A stretch of 49,610 bases of DNA. It comes from JBGPHT01 sp041484525 (lineage in GTDB: Bacteria; Acidobacteriota; Terriglobia; Bryobacterales; Bryobacteraceae). The notes under the pieces are model-generated. The model was not told the origin of the DNA and made no database searches. It worked only from the letters and a program-made list of their open reading frames with translations. A program made the position numbers and the translations under genes. Where the stretch lies: the NCBI GenBank assembly GCA_041484525.1, contig JBGPHT010000045.1, positions 1 through 49,610 on the forward strand, written 5' to 3'. Within the stretch, counting starts at the first letter, position 1; the number at the start of each line of letters is the position of its first letter. Of this stretch, positions 35,740-44,979 are shown in pieces.

Positions 35740-36894
35740 ATGCAGGATACGAAAGAAGGGATCAGCCGCCGTAGTATTTTTCAGACCGTGTCCGCCGCGT
35801 CGCTTGCCATGGCCGCCGCAGCCAATGCCGAGGCGCCGCCGCCGCAGCACGAAGTGAAATTCGAGCCGCTGCCGACCTTCAAGTACAACATCGAAAGCGG
35901 CAAGGGCTGGGTCGGCGATGCCGGCTCCGCTAAGGAAGCGACGGCCGCCGAGTTTCCCATTTCGCAGAGCATCGCGGGCGTTTCCATGCGGCTCAAGCCG
36001 GGCGCGATTCGCGAGTTGCACTGGCATTCGCTCGCGGCCGAGTGGGCCTATATGCTGGAAGGCCGGGTCCGCGCTACCGTGATCGGCCCCAACGGGCAAT
36101 CCGAGATCTCCGATTTCCAGGTCGGCGACACGTGGTATTTCCCGAGAGGCCACGGCCACCTGCTGCAAGGACTCGGTCCAGGCGAGGCTCACTTCCTGCT
36201 CGGGTTCGATAACGGGCACTTCTCCGAGTTCGGCACCTTTGGTATTACGGACTGGATCGCCAACACGCGCCCCGAAGTGCTGGCGCACAACTTCGGCGTG
36301 CCGCTCGACGTCATCGCGCAGTTCCCGAAAAAAGAGATCTACATCGGCCCCGGCAAGGTGCCGGCGAACGCCATCGAGAACATGCGCGACGGCGCGCTTC
36401 AGTCCAGCCAGTTCCAACACAAGTACCGGCTCGACCAGCAGCCGCCCAAAGTCTTCCCGGGCGGCCGGGAGTTCATCGTCTCGCAGAAGGAATTCCCCAT
36501 CCAGTCGACGCTCACCGCCGTGCGCATGGACTTGGAGCCCGGCGCACTGCGCGAGATGCACTGGCACCCGCATGCCGACGAGTGGCAGTATTACGTCCGC
36601 GGGCGTTCGCGCGTCACCGTCTTCGGGTCCCACGGACGCGTGCGCACGGAAGAGTTCGGCCCTGGCGACGTCGGGTTCATCCAGCAGGGCTTCGGCCATT
36701 ACGTCGAACAGATCGGCACCGAGCCAACCGAGATTCTGATTCTCTTCAACAGCCCCGAGTTTCAGGAGATCTCGCTCAACAACTGGCTGGGCGGCAACCC
36801 CACTTCGATCCTCATGGACAACTTCGGCCTCTCGAAGGAGGTCGTGGACCGGCTGCCCAAACGCGAAACCGGCATTCTCGCAAAAAGGGCCTGA
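35740..36894 (+). CDS. oxdC: Oxalate decarboxylase-type bicupin, Tat-exported
   Basis: 384 aa from ATG 35740, with GGGAGGAAATCAA upstream. The N-terminus SRRSIFQTVSAAS is a twin-arginine signal, so it is periplasmic. Both manganese sites are intact: HWHSLAAEW (His94, His96, Glu101) with His140 in the first cupin, HWHPHADEW (His274, His276, Glu281) with His320 in the second. The lid over the first site, SENST in B. subtilis OxdC, reads SEFGT (162-166) and keeps the catalytic Glu163. This favours decarboxylation to formate and CO2 over oxidation to peroxide. A formate dehydrogenase gene begins 1 bp after the stop, so formate is likely used on the spot. Confidence 0.93.
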   Translation: MQDTKEGISRRSIFQTVSAASLAMAAAANAEAPPPQHEVKFEPLPTFKYNIESGKGWVGDAGSAKEATAAEFPISQSIAGVSMRLKPGAIRELHWHSLAAEWAYMLEGRVRATVIGPNGQSEISDFQVGDTWYFPRGHGHLLQGLGPGEAHFLLGFDNGHFSEFGTFGITDWIANTRPEVLAHNFGVPLDVIAQFPKKEIYIGPGKVPANAIENMRDGALQSSQFQHKYRLDQQPPKVFPGGREFIVSQKEFPIQSTLTAVRMDLEPGALREMHWHPHADEWQYYVRGRSRVTVFGSHGRVRTEEFGPGDVGFIQQGFGHYVEQIGTEPTEILILFNSPEFQEISLNNWLGGNPTSILMDNFGLSKEVVDRLPKRETGILAKRA

Positions 36895-36895
36895 A

Positions 36896-39800
36896 ATGAC
36901 CCCAACGCGCAGAACTTTCCTGAAGGCAAGCGCGCTCGGTTCGGCGTTGCGGTTGGATCTGGCGCCAGCTTACGCGCAGTCGCGCGAGCTGAAAATCTCG
37001 CGCACCACGGAGACGCGATCCACGTGCCCGTATTGCTCGGTGAGCTGCGGCGTCATCATCCACACGCTGGGCGACAAGGCGAAGAACGTCACTCCGCAGG
37101 TGGTCCACGTGGAGGGCGATCCGGACCATCCCATCAACCGCGGCACTCTGTGTCCGAAGGGCTCGTCGCTGCAGCAGGACATCGTAAACGACCGGCGCCT
37201 GCTGAAGCCGCAGGTGCGGAGGCCGGGCTCGGACCATTGGGAAGACATCGCGTGGGATACGGCCATCGAAGAGATCGCACAGCGGGTCAAGAAGACGCGC
37301 GATGAGACTTTCGTCGAGAAGGATGCGCAAGGGCGCACCGTGAACCGCTGCGAAGGCATCGCGTGGAACGGCGGCTGCACCGATACCAACGAGTTCAACT
37401 ACCTGGTGGTCAAGACCATGCGCAGCCTGGGGGTCTGCTACCTGGAAAACCAGGCTCGTGTTTGACACGGCCCCACGGTCTCCAGTTTGGGGGCCACGTT
37501 CGGAAGAGGGGCCATGACCAACGGGTGGGTGGATATCAAGAACACCGACATGATGCTGATCATGGGCGGCAACCCGGCCGAAAACCATCCGTGCGGCTTC
37601 AAGTGGCCCATCGAGGCGAAGCGCCAACGCAACGCCAAGATGATTGTGGTGGACCCGCGCTTCACGCGCACCGCCGCCACCGCCGACCTGTTTCTGCAAA
37701 TCCGCTCCGGCGCCGACATCGTGTTCCTGGGCGGGTTCATCAAGTACGCCATCGACAACGGGCGCATCGCGAAGGATTACCTGCTGCACTACACCAACGC
37801 GGCGTTTATCATCCACGAGGGATTCGAACTTCCGGAAGACGGCCTTTTCTCCGGTTGGGATGGCACGACCTACGATAAGTCCACTTGGGTCTACGAGACC
37901 AAAGGCGGGGCCGATTCGCCTGCCTACGATTTTACGCTGGAGCATCCCCGCTGCGTCTTTCAGCTCCTGAAGAAGCACTTCTCGCGCTATACGCCGGAGA
38001 TGGTAGAGCGCATCACGGGGATCGCGCGCGACCAGTTCCTGAAAGCCGCCGACCTCTTCACCTCCATCCGCAAAGACGGTGACATGAAGAAGGCGGCGAC
38101 GATCATCTACGCCGTCGGCTGGACGCAGCACAGCTTCGGCACGCAGATCATCCGCACGGCCGCGATCCTGCAACTGCTCATGGGTAACGTGGGGCGCGCC
38201 GGCGGCGGCGTCAACGCGCTGCGCGGGCATTCCAACATTCAGGGCGCCACCGACATGGCCGGCGTGTTCGACATCCTACCTGGGTATCTGAAGATGCCAG
38301 TGCCGGCGGATGCGGATTTCAAAACTTACGTGGATCGCATCACGCCCAAGGCCTCCAAGCCCGCGCCATGGGAGTCGTTCAACTACTGGTCGAATACATC
38401 GAAATTCGCGGTGTCGTTCCTCAAGGCGATGTTCGGCGACGCCGCCACCAAACAGAATGATTGGGCCTTCCACTACCTGCCGAAGATCGACCGCCGGTAC
38501 TCGTGGGCCGAGATCTGGGACGACATGTACGCCGGCCACATCAAGGGTCTGCTGGCGTTCGGCATGAACGGCGTGGCGATCGGCCCGAATGCGCAGAAGA
38601 ATATCGACGCCTTGAAAAAGGCCGAGTGGCTGGTGGTCTGCGAGATTTATCCCGACGAGACCAGCGAGTTTTGGCGGGCCCCCGGCACCACGCCCGAACA
38701 GATGAAGCAGATCGGCACCACGGTCTACCGCCTGCCGGGCGCGGGGTTCGCGGAGAAGGACGGCACGTTCGTCAACTCCGCCCGTTGGCTGCAATGGAAG
38801 AACGTGGCGGTGCCGCCGCCCGGGCAGGCGAAGCTCGATCAGGAAATTCTGGCGCGCATTTTCCTGCGGGTGCGCGAGCTGTATCAAAAGGACGGCGGCA
38901 AGTTCCCCGACCCGGTCCTGCACGCGGCGTGGAACTACACCGACCCGCACAATCCGTCGCTCTCGGAAGTGGCGAAGGAGATCAATGGGCGCGCGTTGGC
39001 CGATCTTCCGGAGACTCCCGTGAAAGCGGGCCAGCAGCTTCCCGGCTTCGGCCTGCTGCGCGACGACGGCACCACCTCGAGCGGCAACTGGCTCTATTGC
39101 GGCTCCTGGACCGAAGCCGGTGCGCAGATGCAACGCCGCGGCACCGACGATCCATCGGGCCTCGGCGTGTATCCGAACTGGGCGTGGTCGTGGCCGGCCA
39201 ACCGGCGCGTGCTGTATAACCGCGCGTCCTGCGATCCCGAAGGCCGCCCCTGGGACCCCGAGCGCAAGCAGATCTGGTGGAACGAATCGCTGCAGCGCTG
39301 GGTGGGCAGCGACGTGCCGGACTTCAAAGCCGACTCGCCCCCCAAGGATCATATGGGCCCGTTCATCATGAATCCCGAGGGCGTGGGCCGCCTCTTCGCG
39401 CCGCTTGCGGATGGCCCGTTCCCCGAGCACTACGAACCGACCGAGAGTCCCGTCGCCAATCCGCTGCATCCGAATCAGTCATCTAGTCCGATGGCGAAGA
39501 AATTCAAATCGGCGCTGGATAAGTACGGCACGGCGGCCGAAGGCTACAACATCATTTGCACCACATATCGGCTGACCGAGCACTACCATTACTGGACGAA
39601 GAACAATCCGATGAACGTGCAACTGGTTCCCGAACCATTCATCGAGATCCCGGTGGAACTGGCCGACGACCTGGGTGTCCGCGGAGGCGAGCCTCTCAAG
39701 GTGACGAGCGCGCGCGGCCACTACATCGCGAAAGCCATGGTGACGCGGCGCATCAAGCCGATGACGATCGACGGCAAGAAGACGTACCAGATCGGCCTGC

Positions 39801-39946
39801 CGATCCACTGGGGCTATCGCGGGATTGTCGAAGACGACGGCCGGACGGCGTTGACACTGGCCAACATGCTCTCGCCCGCGGTGACGGATCCGAATGCGTT
39901 TACGCCCGAGTTCAAGGGATTCCTGGTGAAAGTGGAAAAGGTTTGA
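36896..39946 (+). CDS. fdnG: Formate dehydrogenase-N alpha subunit, selenocysteine-containing
   Basis: 1016 aa, counting UGA at 37463-37465 as Sec190. The reading NQARV-Sec-HGPTV matches the FdnG active site, and the protein before and after the UGA is continuous in one frame and of the standard FdnG length, so this is one gene. The twin-arginine signal is RRTFLKASA. A [4Fe-4S] cluster is bound by CPYCSVSC and CPKGSS. The molybdopterin domains follow (FGRGAMTNGWVDIKNTDM, GGGVNALRGHSNIQG). It oxidises formate in the periplasm and passes electrons to the beta subunit. Operon with oxdC (1-bp gap) and the beta gene (stop overlaps TTG start). Confidence 0.96.
37463..37500 (+). other. Selenocysteine UGA codon and SECIS-like hairpin
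   Basis: Immediately after TGA the sequence GGCCCCA (37469-37475) can pair with TGGGGGCC (37488-37495, one bulged G), leaving a loop with GGTCT (77-81 of this hundred, i.e. 37477-37481), the loop motif read by SelB in E. coli. The loop lies closer to the UGA than in the E. coli fdhF element, so the fold is a proposal. Confidence 0.7.
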
Positions 39947-40809
39947 GTTCCAACCTGAGGATTCAGAAAATCTCGGCGCATCCCGGGCCGGTGCCGGGCG
40001 CCGGGGCACAGCGGCAGCAGACCGTCGCCAAGCTCATCGACACCACTACCTGCATCGGGTGCAAAGCCTGCGAAGTTGCCTGCCTCGAATGGAACGATCT
40101 GCCGTTTCGGGAAACGGTTTTCCAGAACAGCTACCAGACCATGCCCGAGACGGCGTGGAATTACTGGAACCTGATCAAGTTCACCGAGCACAATCGCGAA
40201 GACGGCACGTTCCAGTGGCTCATGCGCAAGGACCAGTGCATGCACTGCGCCGACCCCGGGTGCCTCGCGGCGTGCCCCGCCGACGGCGCCATCGTGCAAT
40301 ACCAGAACGGCATCGTCGATTTCCAGCAGGACTACTGCATCGGCTGCCAGTATTGCGTCACCGGTTGCCCATTCAACATCCCGCGGTTCAATCCGGAGTC
40401 GAAGAAGATGTTCAAGTGCACACTGTGCACCGATCGCGTTTCGCAGGGGCTCGAGCCCGCCTGCATCAAGGCGTGCCCCACCGGATGCCTGCACTTCGGC
40501 ACTAAGGACGATATGAAGGCGCTGGCTGAAACGCGCGCCCAGCAGCTTCGCGAGCATTCCGGATTCGCGCACGCAGGCGTCTACGATCCGCCGGGCGTCG
40601 GCGGCACCAGCGTGATCTACGTGCTGCATGACGTTACCAACCCGGAGGTGTACGGCGGCCTGCCCTCGAATCCGCGCATTCCGTGGAGCGTCCGCATCTG
40701 GAAGGGGCCGCTGAAGTGGCTCGGCAATCTGGCGATCGTCGGCGGGCTGATCGGCGTGACGCTGCACTACCTGCGGTTCGGTCCCAAGGACGTCGAGGGC
40801 GACAAGTGA
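39943..40809 (+). CDS. fdnH: Formate dehydrogenase-N beta subunit (iron-sulfur)
   Basis: 288 aa from TTG 39943, which overlaps the alpha stop (TTGA); no ATG is available, and this length suits FdnH. Four [4Fe-4S] cluster motifs are visible: CIGCKACEVAC, CMHCADPGCLAAC, CIGCQYCVTGC and CTLC with CIKAC. A membrane helix near the C-terminus (WLGNLAIVGGLIGVTLHYL) anchors it on the periplasmic side, as in E. coli. It relays electrons from alpha to the gamma haems. The GTG of the gamma gene overlaps its stop (GTGA). Confidence 0.95.
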   Translation: MSSNLRIQKISAHPGPVPGAGAQRQQTVAKLIDTTTCIGCKACEVACLEWNDLPFRETVFQNSYQTMPETAWNYWNLIKFTEHNREDGTFQWLMRKDQCMHCADPGCLAACPADGAIVQYQNGIVDFQQDYCIGCQYCVTGCPFNIPRFNPESKKMFKCTLCTDRVSQGLEPACIKACPTGCLHFGTKDDMKALAETRAQQLREHSGFAHAGVYDPPGVGGTSVIYVLHDVTNPEVYGGLPSNPRIPWSVRIWKGPLKWLGNLAIVGGLIGVTLHYLRFGPKDVEGDK

Positions 40810-41450
40810 AACTCCTGCGCTATACGCTCGTCGAGCGCATCATCCACTGGCTGGCCGCGATTTCGTACATGTACGTGCTGCTGACGGGGCTGGCGTTCTA
40901 CTCACCGCACCTCTACTGGATCGCCACGCTGCTCGGCAGCGGACCCACATCGCGCTACTGGCATCCGTGGGTGGCGCTGGTGTTTCTGGCGTCGATCGCG
41001 TGGATGCTGCGCGCTTGGATCGCCGACATGCGCATCACCGCCGCGGACCGCGCGTGGGGCAAGGCCATGAACCATTATGTCCGCAACGAGGACGAGGATC
41101 TGCCGCCCATCGACCGCTTCAACCTCGGCCAGAAATACTTTTTCTGGGCGATGCTGTGGGCGTCGATTGCGCTGCTGGTCTCGGGCGCGGTGCTGTGGTT
41201 TCCCGAGAAGATCCCGTGGAGCCTGCGCGCGGTTCGTTACATCGCGGTGCTGGTGCACGTAGGTTCAGCGCTGGTCACCATCGGCGCGTTTATCATTCAC
41301 GTCTACATGGGGACGGCCGTGGTGCGCGGCGGCTTCACGTCGATCATCCGCGGCGAAGTCTCGGCCGCATGGGCGAAGACCCACCATCGCCTCTGGTACG
41401 AGAGAATCGTTAAACGTGACAACTTGGGACCGGCGCATCGAGCGCGCTGA
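40806..41450 (+). CDS. fdnI: Formate dehydrogenase-N gamma subunit (cytochrome b556)
   Basis: 214 aa from GTG 40806, which overlaps the beta stop; FdnI is 217 aa in E. coli. Four membrane helices are seen, with haem-b ligand histidines in RIIHWLAAISYMYVLL, YWHPWVALVF and HVGSALVTIGAFIIHVYMG. It passes electrons to menaquinone or ubiquinone and anchors the complex. The last 35 bases overlap the FdhE gene. The N-terminus KLLRYTLVERIIHW is the usual FdnI start. Confidence 0.94.
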   Translation: MKLLRYTLVERIIHWLAAISYMYVLLTGLAFYSPHLYWIATLLGSGPTSRYWHPWVALVFLASIAWMLRAWIADMRITAADRAWGKAMNHYVRNEDEDLPPIDRFNLGQKYFFWAMLWASIALLVSGAVLWFPEKIPWSLRAVRYIAVLVHVGSALVTIGAFIIHVYMGTAVVRGGFTSIIRGEVSAAWAKTHHRLWYERIVKRDNLGPAHRAR

Positions 41451-41958
41451 AGAACTGGCGCGGGAATATCCCGCGGCCGCGGAGGCGCTGCGATTTTACG
41501 TCCGCATCGCGGAGTTGCAAAAGGTCAACGCCCCGCGAGAAGAGTTCGTGAAGCTGGTGGGGGATGTGGACTCGGAGCCGCGGCCGTTAAGGAGCGGTGG
41601 GGCGTCCTGCCCGAATTGCTCCGCCAGTCCGTTCCTCGCTGTCCTCCGCCCGGCCGCGGAAGGGGGCGCCCGGTCGCTGCTCTGCTCCGCCTGCTTTAGC
41701 GAATGGCCCTTCAATCGCCTGCTCTGTCCCGCGTGCGGCGAACAGGACTACGCCAAACTTCCCGTCTACACCGCCGAACAATTCCCGCACATCCGCATCG
41801 ATGCGTGCGACGCCTGCAACACGTACGTGAAGACGATCGACCTCACGCGCAACGGCCTCGCCGTCCCCGAAGTGGACGACATCGCGTCCATCGCTCTCGA
41901 CCTTTGGGCGCAGGAGCAGGGCTACGTCCGCCTCCAGCCAAACGTTTTGGGAATCTAA
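41416..41958 (+). CDS. fdhE: FdhE-type formate dehydrogenase accessory protein, short form
   Basis: 180 aa from GTG 41416, inside the end of the gamma gene. Four CxxC pairs are visible: CPNC, CSAC, CPAC and CDAC, as in E. coli FdhE, which binds metal and assists activation of the Tat-exported alpha subunit before export. Length is well below the roughly 300 aa of the E. coli protein; the missing part is mainly N-terminal. The sequence YVKTIDLTRNG and VDDIASIALDLWAQEQGY match the family. Its position at the end of the operon supports the assignment. Confidence 0.9.
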   Translation: MTTWDRRIERAEELAREYPAAAEALRFYVRIAELQKVNAPREEFVKLVGDVDSEPRPLRSGGASCPNCSASPFLAVLRPAAEGGARSLLCSACFSEWPFNRLLCPACGEQDYAKLPVYTAEQFPHIRIDACDACNTYVKTIDLTRNGLAVPEVDDIASIALDLWAQEQGYVRLQPNVLGI

Positions 41959-41973
41959 TGCAGATACGCCGGG

Positions 41974-42423
41974 CTATTTCTTCACAGGCGTAATATCGGT
42001 CACCGGAAGGTCCCAGTGGGCCAGCAGGATCTCGAATCGCCGTTGTTCCTCGCGCTTGTAAGTTGCCTGGTCAGGCCAGAGTTGCTTGATCGTGCGCTCT
42101 TCGTCAGGACTGGCCGTTGTCGCCAAGGTCGAATTCTTGAACCGAATCGTAACGCGATAATCCCAGCGGCCATCCTCTGTCATATGGTTGGCAGGCTGCT
42201 CGATTTTCACCGAGATCATGCGGCCGCTCTCGACGTTCTTCTGGAGCAACGGATAGTGGTTTTTCAGGAAGAGTTGCAGGAATTCCTGTTGACGGCCCCA
42301 CTGCACCTTGTAGTAATACTCCAAAGTGTAGGGCTGGTCAGGTGCACCCTGTGGCGGGGCGCCCTGGGCGAGCAGCGGCCCTGCAGACACTGAAATCAAT
42401 AGTGCAGCCAGTAAGCTTCTCAT
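41974..42423 (-). CDS. Hypothetical secreted protein
   Basis: 149 aa with AAAGGG before ATG 42423 and a signal peptide (RSLLAALLISVSAGPLLAQ). The mature part has a Pro-rich start and then a compact alpha/beta region (YTLEYYYKVQWGRQQEF, LQLFLKNHYPLLQKNV, DGRWDYRVTIRF) of the sort seen in small ferredoxin-like (dimeric barrel) secreted proteins. No catalytic motif. Converges with fdhE, 15 bp away. Possibly unrelated to the formate operon. Confidence 0.78.
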   Translation of the reverse strand: MRSLLAALLISVSAGPLLAQGAPPQGAPDQPYTLEYYYKVQWGRQQEFLQLFLKNHYPLLQKNVESGRMISVKIEQPANHMTEDGRWDYRVTIRFKNSTLATTASPDEERTIKQLWPDQATYKREEQRRFEILLAHWDLPVTDITPVKK

Positions 42424-42473
42424 AGATCCCTTTCAATCGATTCGATTACATGATAGGTACCACAAAATGCAGG

Positions 42474-43310
42474 TTAGCGACGGGCGGTCACGGCGTCTGT
42501 GTACTTTTTGGCGACCCACGCGATTGCCAGGATGGCGAGTCCGATTCACCGAGCGCCCCACCGGATACCGCGCGGCGGCGGCGACCGCCACATCCTTGAA
42601 CGGCGTACCGTTGCCGCCCACGCGATATTCTGATCCCACGTAGCGAGTCTGTTGAACGTAGTATTCGTACCAAAGCAGAGTCAGATGATTTCGCCCGGTA
42701 CTGCGCGCGGTCGAGGAGAGAACCTTTCCGTCGGCAGTGGGCCAGTTGAGGCTGCTCCATCCCCTGCATAGCGTGGGCAATCCATATAACAGGACCAGGC
42801 TGCCGATCACTACCAGCGCCGTCGCGGTCTTGGAGCGCCTCGGCTGTTTCGGGCGCTCTTTGCGGGCATCCGCGAGGCCAGCCAGCATGAGCAGAAGTCC
42901 GACGGCGACCGCCAGGAGGGAATCCAGTTCCGGTCCTGGTTCCAGCACAGACTCCGATGGATTCCACGGATTCACCGCCACCTGCACGGACTCGCCCACC
43001 GGATAGCGCGCCTGGATGGAATCCACAAGCCAGTTACGGATCCGAACCCGATTGAACACAAATTGAAAGCGGTACAGGTTTCCCCTGTACTCGCTGCCCT
43101 GGTAAGCATACTTGTAGCGGACATCGACCTGGTATTTACGGAATCCCTGCTCCGGCGAAAAGTAAACGATCGACCCTGGAACCTTCGGCCAGAAGAGACT
43201 CAGCGTGCCCATGACCAGCGCCGCTCCGCTGAAGTAAACGGCAGCCGCGCCAAGCAGCAGAACGATCCAATCGCGCGCGGATTTCGGCTTCCGGAAGGCG
43301 ATCAGTAGAC
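42474..43310 (-). pseudogene. Disrupted DUF3592-type membrane protein
   Basis: Two DUF3592 units can be read: YPVGESVQVAVNPWNPSESVLEPG in the first and ARYPVGRSV in the second, each followed by a membrane helix. In the second, the block that should follow VGRSV (a NPxxP-VLEPG segment) is missing and the frame shifts near 42536-42552; the lost frame resumes as GLAILAIAWVAKKYTDAV and stops at TAA 42474-42476. The 5' end is also damaged: the first helix (WIVLLLGAAAVYFSGAALV) has no ATG/GTG in frame before a stop. A short form starting at ATG 43212 might still be made, with a wrong C-terminus. Probably non-functional. Confidence 0.7.
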
Positions 43311-43398
43311 AAGGCTACCGCGGTTGCGGAAGCCCTCATCCCGTAACCATTCGGGGCTCGGCACGTCATGTCATACTACGGAGTTCCGGAGGGTACCT

Positions 43399-44967
43399 AT
43401 GCTTTCCCGCCGCACGTTTCTGGAAACCAGCGCCGCCGCCATGGCTGCCCGCCTGTTCGCGGCGCCGCAGGACGCGAAGAAACCCAACAAAGAGCTGGAG
43501 AATCTGGGTGCGGTCGCCATCGCCGAGGCCAAGAAGCTCAAGGCGACTTACTGCGACATCCGCATCATCCGCGCGCGCAACCAGTTCGTCTCAGTCCGGC
43601 TGAATCCGGAGCGCGGCACGGGGAAGACGCTCGAGGTTCCCGGTGTTTCCGATGGCGGATCGTTCGGCTTCGGCGTGCGCGTCATCGTGGACGGCGCATG
43701 GGGTTTCGCGGCATCGCCGCTCGTGAAGGCGGACGAAATCGCGCGCATCACGGGCGAGGCCGTCGAGGTCGCCAAGGCTAACGCGGTGTTGAAATCGAAG
43801 CCCGTCGTGCTGGCTCCCGTCCCCGCCTACCACGACTACTGGCGTACGCCGCACGAACGCGATCCGTTCTCGGTGCCCCTCGAAGAGAAGCTGGAGCTCA
43901 TCCGCAAAGCCGCGGCCGAGGTCAAGAAAGAGCAGCAGGTCTTCTCCGCTAACGCCGTACTCGTCTTTCGCTCGGAAGACAAGTACTTCACTTCTTCGGA
44001 TGGTTCCTCGATTCAACAGCTCAACCTGCAGACCTACGGCATCGTGTCCGCCACCGCGGTGGATCTGCAAAAAGGGCTCTCGAAGACGCGCCGTTACCAG
44101 CCGCCGCCCGTCACCGCCGGGTACGAATTCGTTCCTGTGATGAACCTGGTGGAGAATGCGCAGCGCATCCGGGCGGAGGTGGTCGAGCATCTCAAAGCGC
44201 CGCCCATCGAGGCGGGAAAGAAGGACCTGGTTCTGCTTCCGACCCACCTCTGGCTGACGATTCACGAGAGCATCGGCCACTCGACCGAGCTTGACCGCGC
44301 CCTCGGCTACGAGGCCAATTACGCCGGCACCAGCTTCCTCACCACCGATAAGCTGGGCAAGGAGCGCATCGGCAGCGACCTCATCAACATTTGGGGCGAC
44401 CGCACCACGGAGAAGGGCCTTGCCACCACCGGCTACGACGATGATGGCGTGAAGGCCACCAAGTTCCCCATCATCGAAAAGGGAATTTTCAAGCACTATC
44501 AGACCATCCGCGACCAGGCCGCGCTCGTCGGCGAAAAGGAATCGCGCGGCTGCTGCTATGCGGATAGCTGGTCGAGCGTACCCTTCCAGCGCATGCCCAA
44601 CGTTTGGCTCGAACCGGGCAAGCCGGACGCCACGCTCGACGACCTGATCGCGGGCGTCGACGATGGAATTCTGATCGATGGCGACGGCAGTTTCTCGATC
44701 GACCAGCAGCGCTACAACTTCCAGTTTGGCGGCGACGCTTTCTACCGCATCAAGGGCGGCAAGAAGCAGGGGATGGTTTCGCGCGTCGCTTACCAGGCGC
44801 GCACCACTGATTTCTGGCAGGCCTGCGACGCCATCGCCGGTCCCGCCTACTGGCAGCAGTACGGCGCACCTAACGACGGTAAAGGCGAGCCTGCACAGAG
44901 CAACTCCGTAAGCCACGGCTGCTCGCCCGCGCGCTTCCGGCAGATCAACGTCATCCAGACCGACTAA
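43399..44967 (+). CDS. TldD-type metalloprotease with Tat signal
   Basis: 522 aa from ATG 43399, preceded by GGAGGG. The N-terminus SRRTFLETSAAAMAARLF is a twin-arginine signal, which is unusual for a TldD protein. The metal site HESIGH (His289, Glu290, His294) has the HExxxH form of TldD. TldD works with TldE (PmbA) as a heterodimer that cleaves unfolded peptides in the cytoplasm of E. coli; here the pair would act outside it, if exported together. The next gene (12 bp on) is the TldE-type partner without a signal. Substrates are not known. Confidence 0.9.
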   Translation: MLSRRTFLETSAAAMAARLFAAPQDAKKPNKELENLGAVAIAEAKKLKATYCDIRIIRARNQFVSVRLNPERGTGKTLEVPGVSDGGSFGFGVRVIVDGAWGFAASPLVKADEIARITGEAVEVAKANAVLKSKPVVLAPVPAYHDYWRTPHERDPFSVPLEEKLELIRKAAAEVKKEQQVFSANAVLVFRSEDKYFTSSDGSSIQQLNLQTYGIVSATAVDLQKGLSKTRRYQPPPVTAGYEFVPVMNLVENAQRIRAEVVEHLKAPPIEAGKKDLVLLPTHLWLTIHESIGHSTELDRALGYEANYAGTSFLTTDKLGKERIGSDLINIWGDRTTEKGLATTGYDDDGVKATKFPIIEKGIFKHYQTIRDQAALVGEKESRGCCYADSWSSVPFQRMPNVWLEPGKPDATLDDLIAGVDDGILIDGDGSFSIDQQRYNFQFGGDAFYRIKGGKKQGMVSRVAYQARTTDFWQACDAIAGPAYWQQYGAPNDGKGEPAQSNSVSHGCSPARFRQINVIQTD

Positions 44968-44979
44968 GCGGGGGAAAGC

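Noticed and set aside
37463..37465. TGA as a mutation that breaks fdnG
   Set aside because: The flanks match the selenocysteine site of FdnG exactly, the frame is the same on both sides and total length equals the family's.
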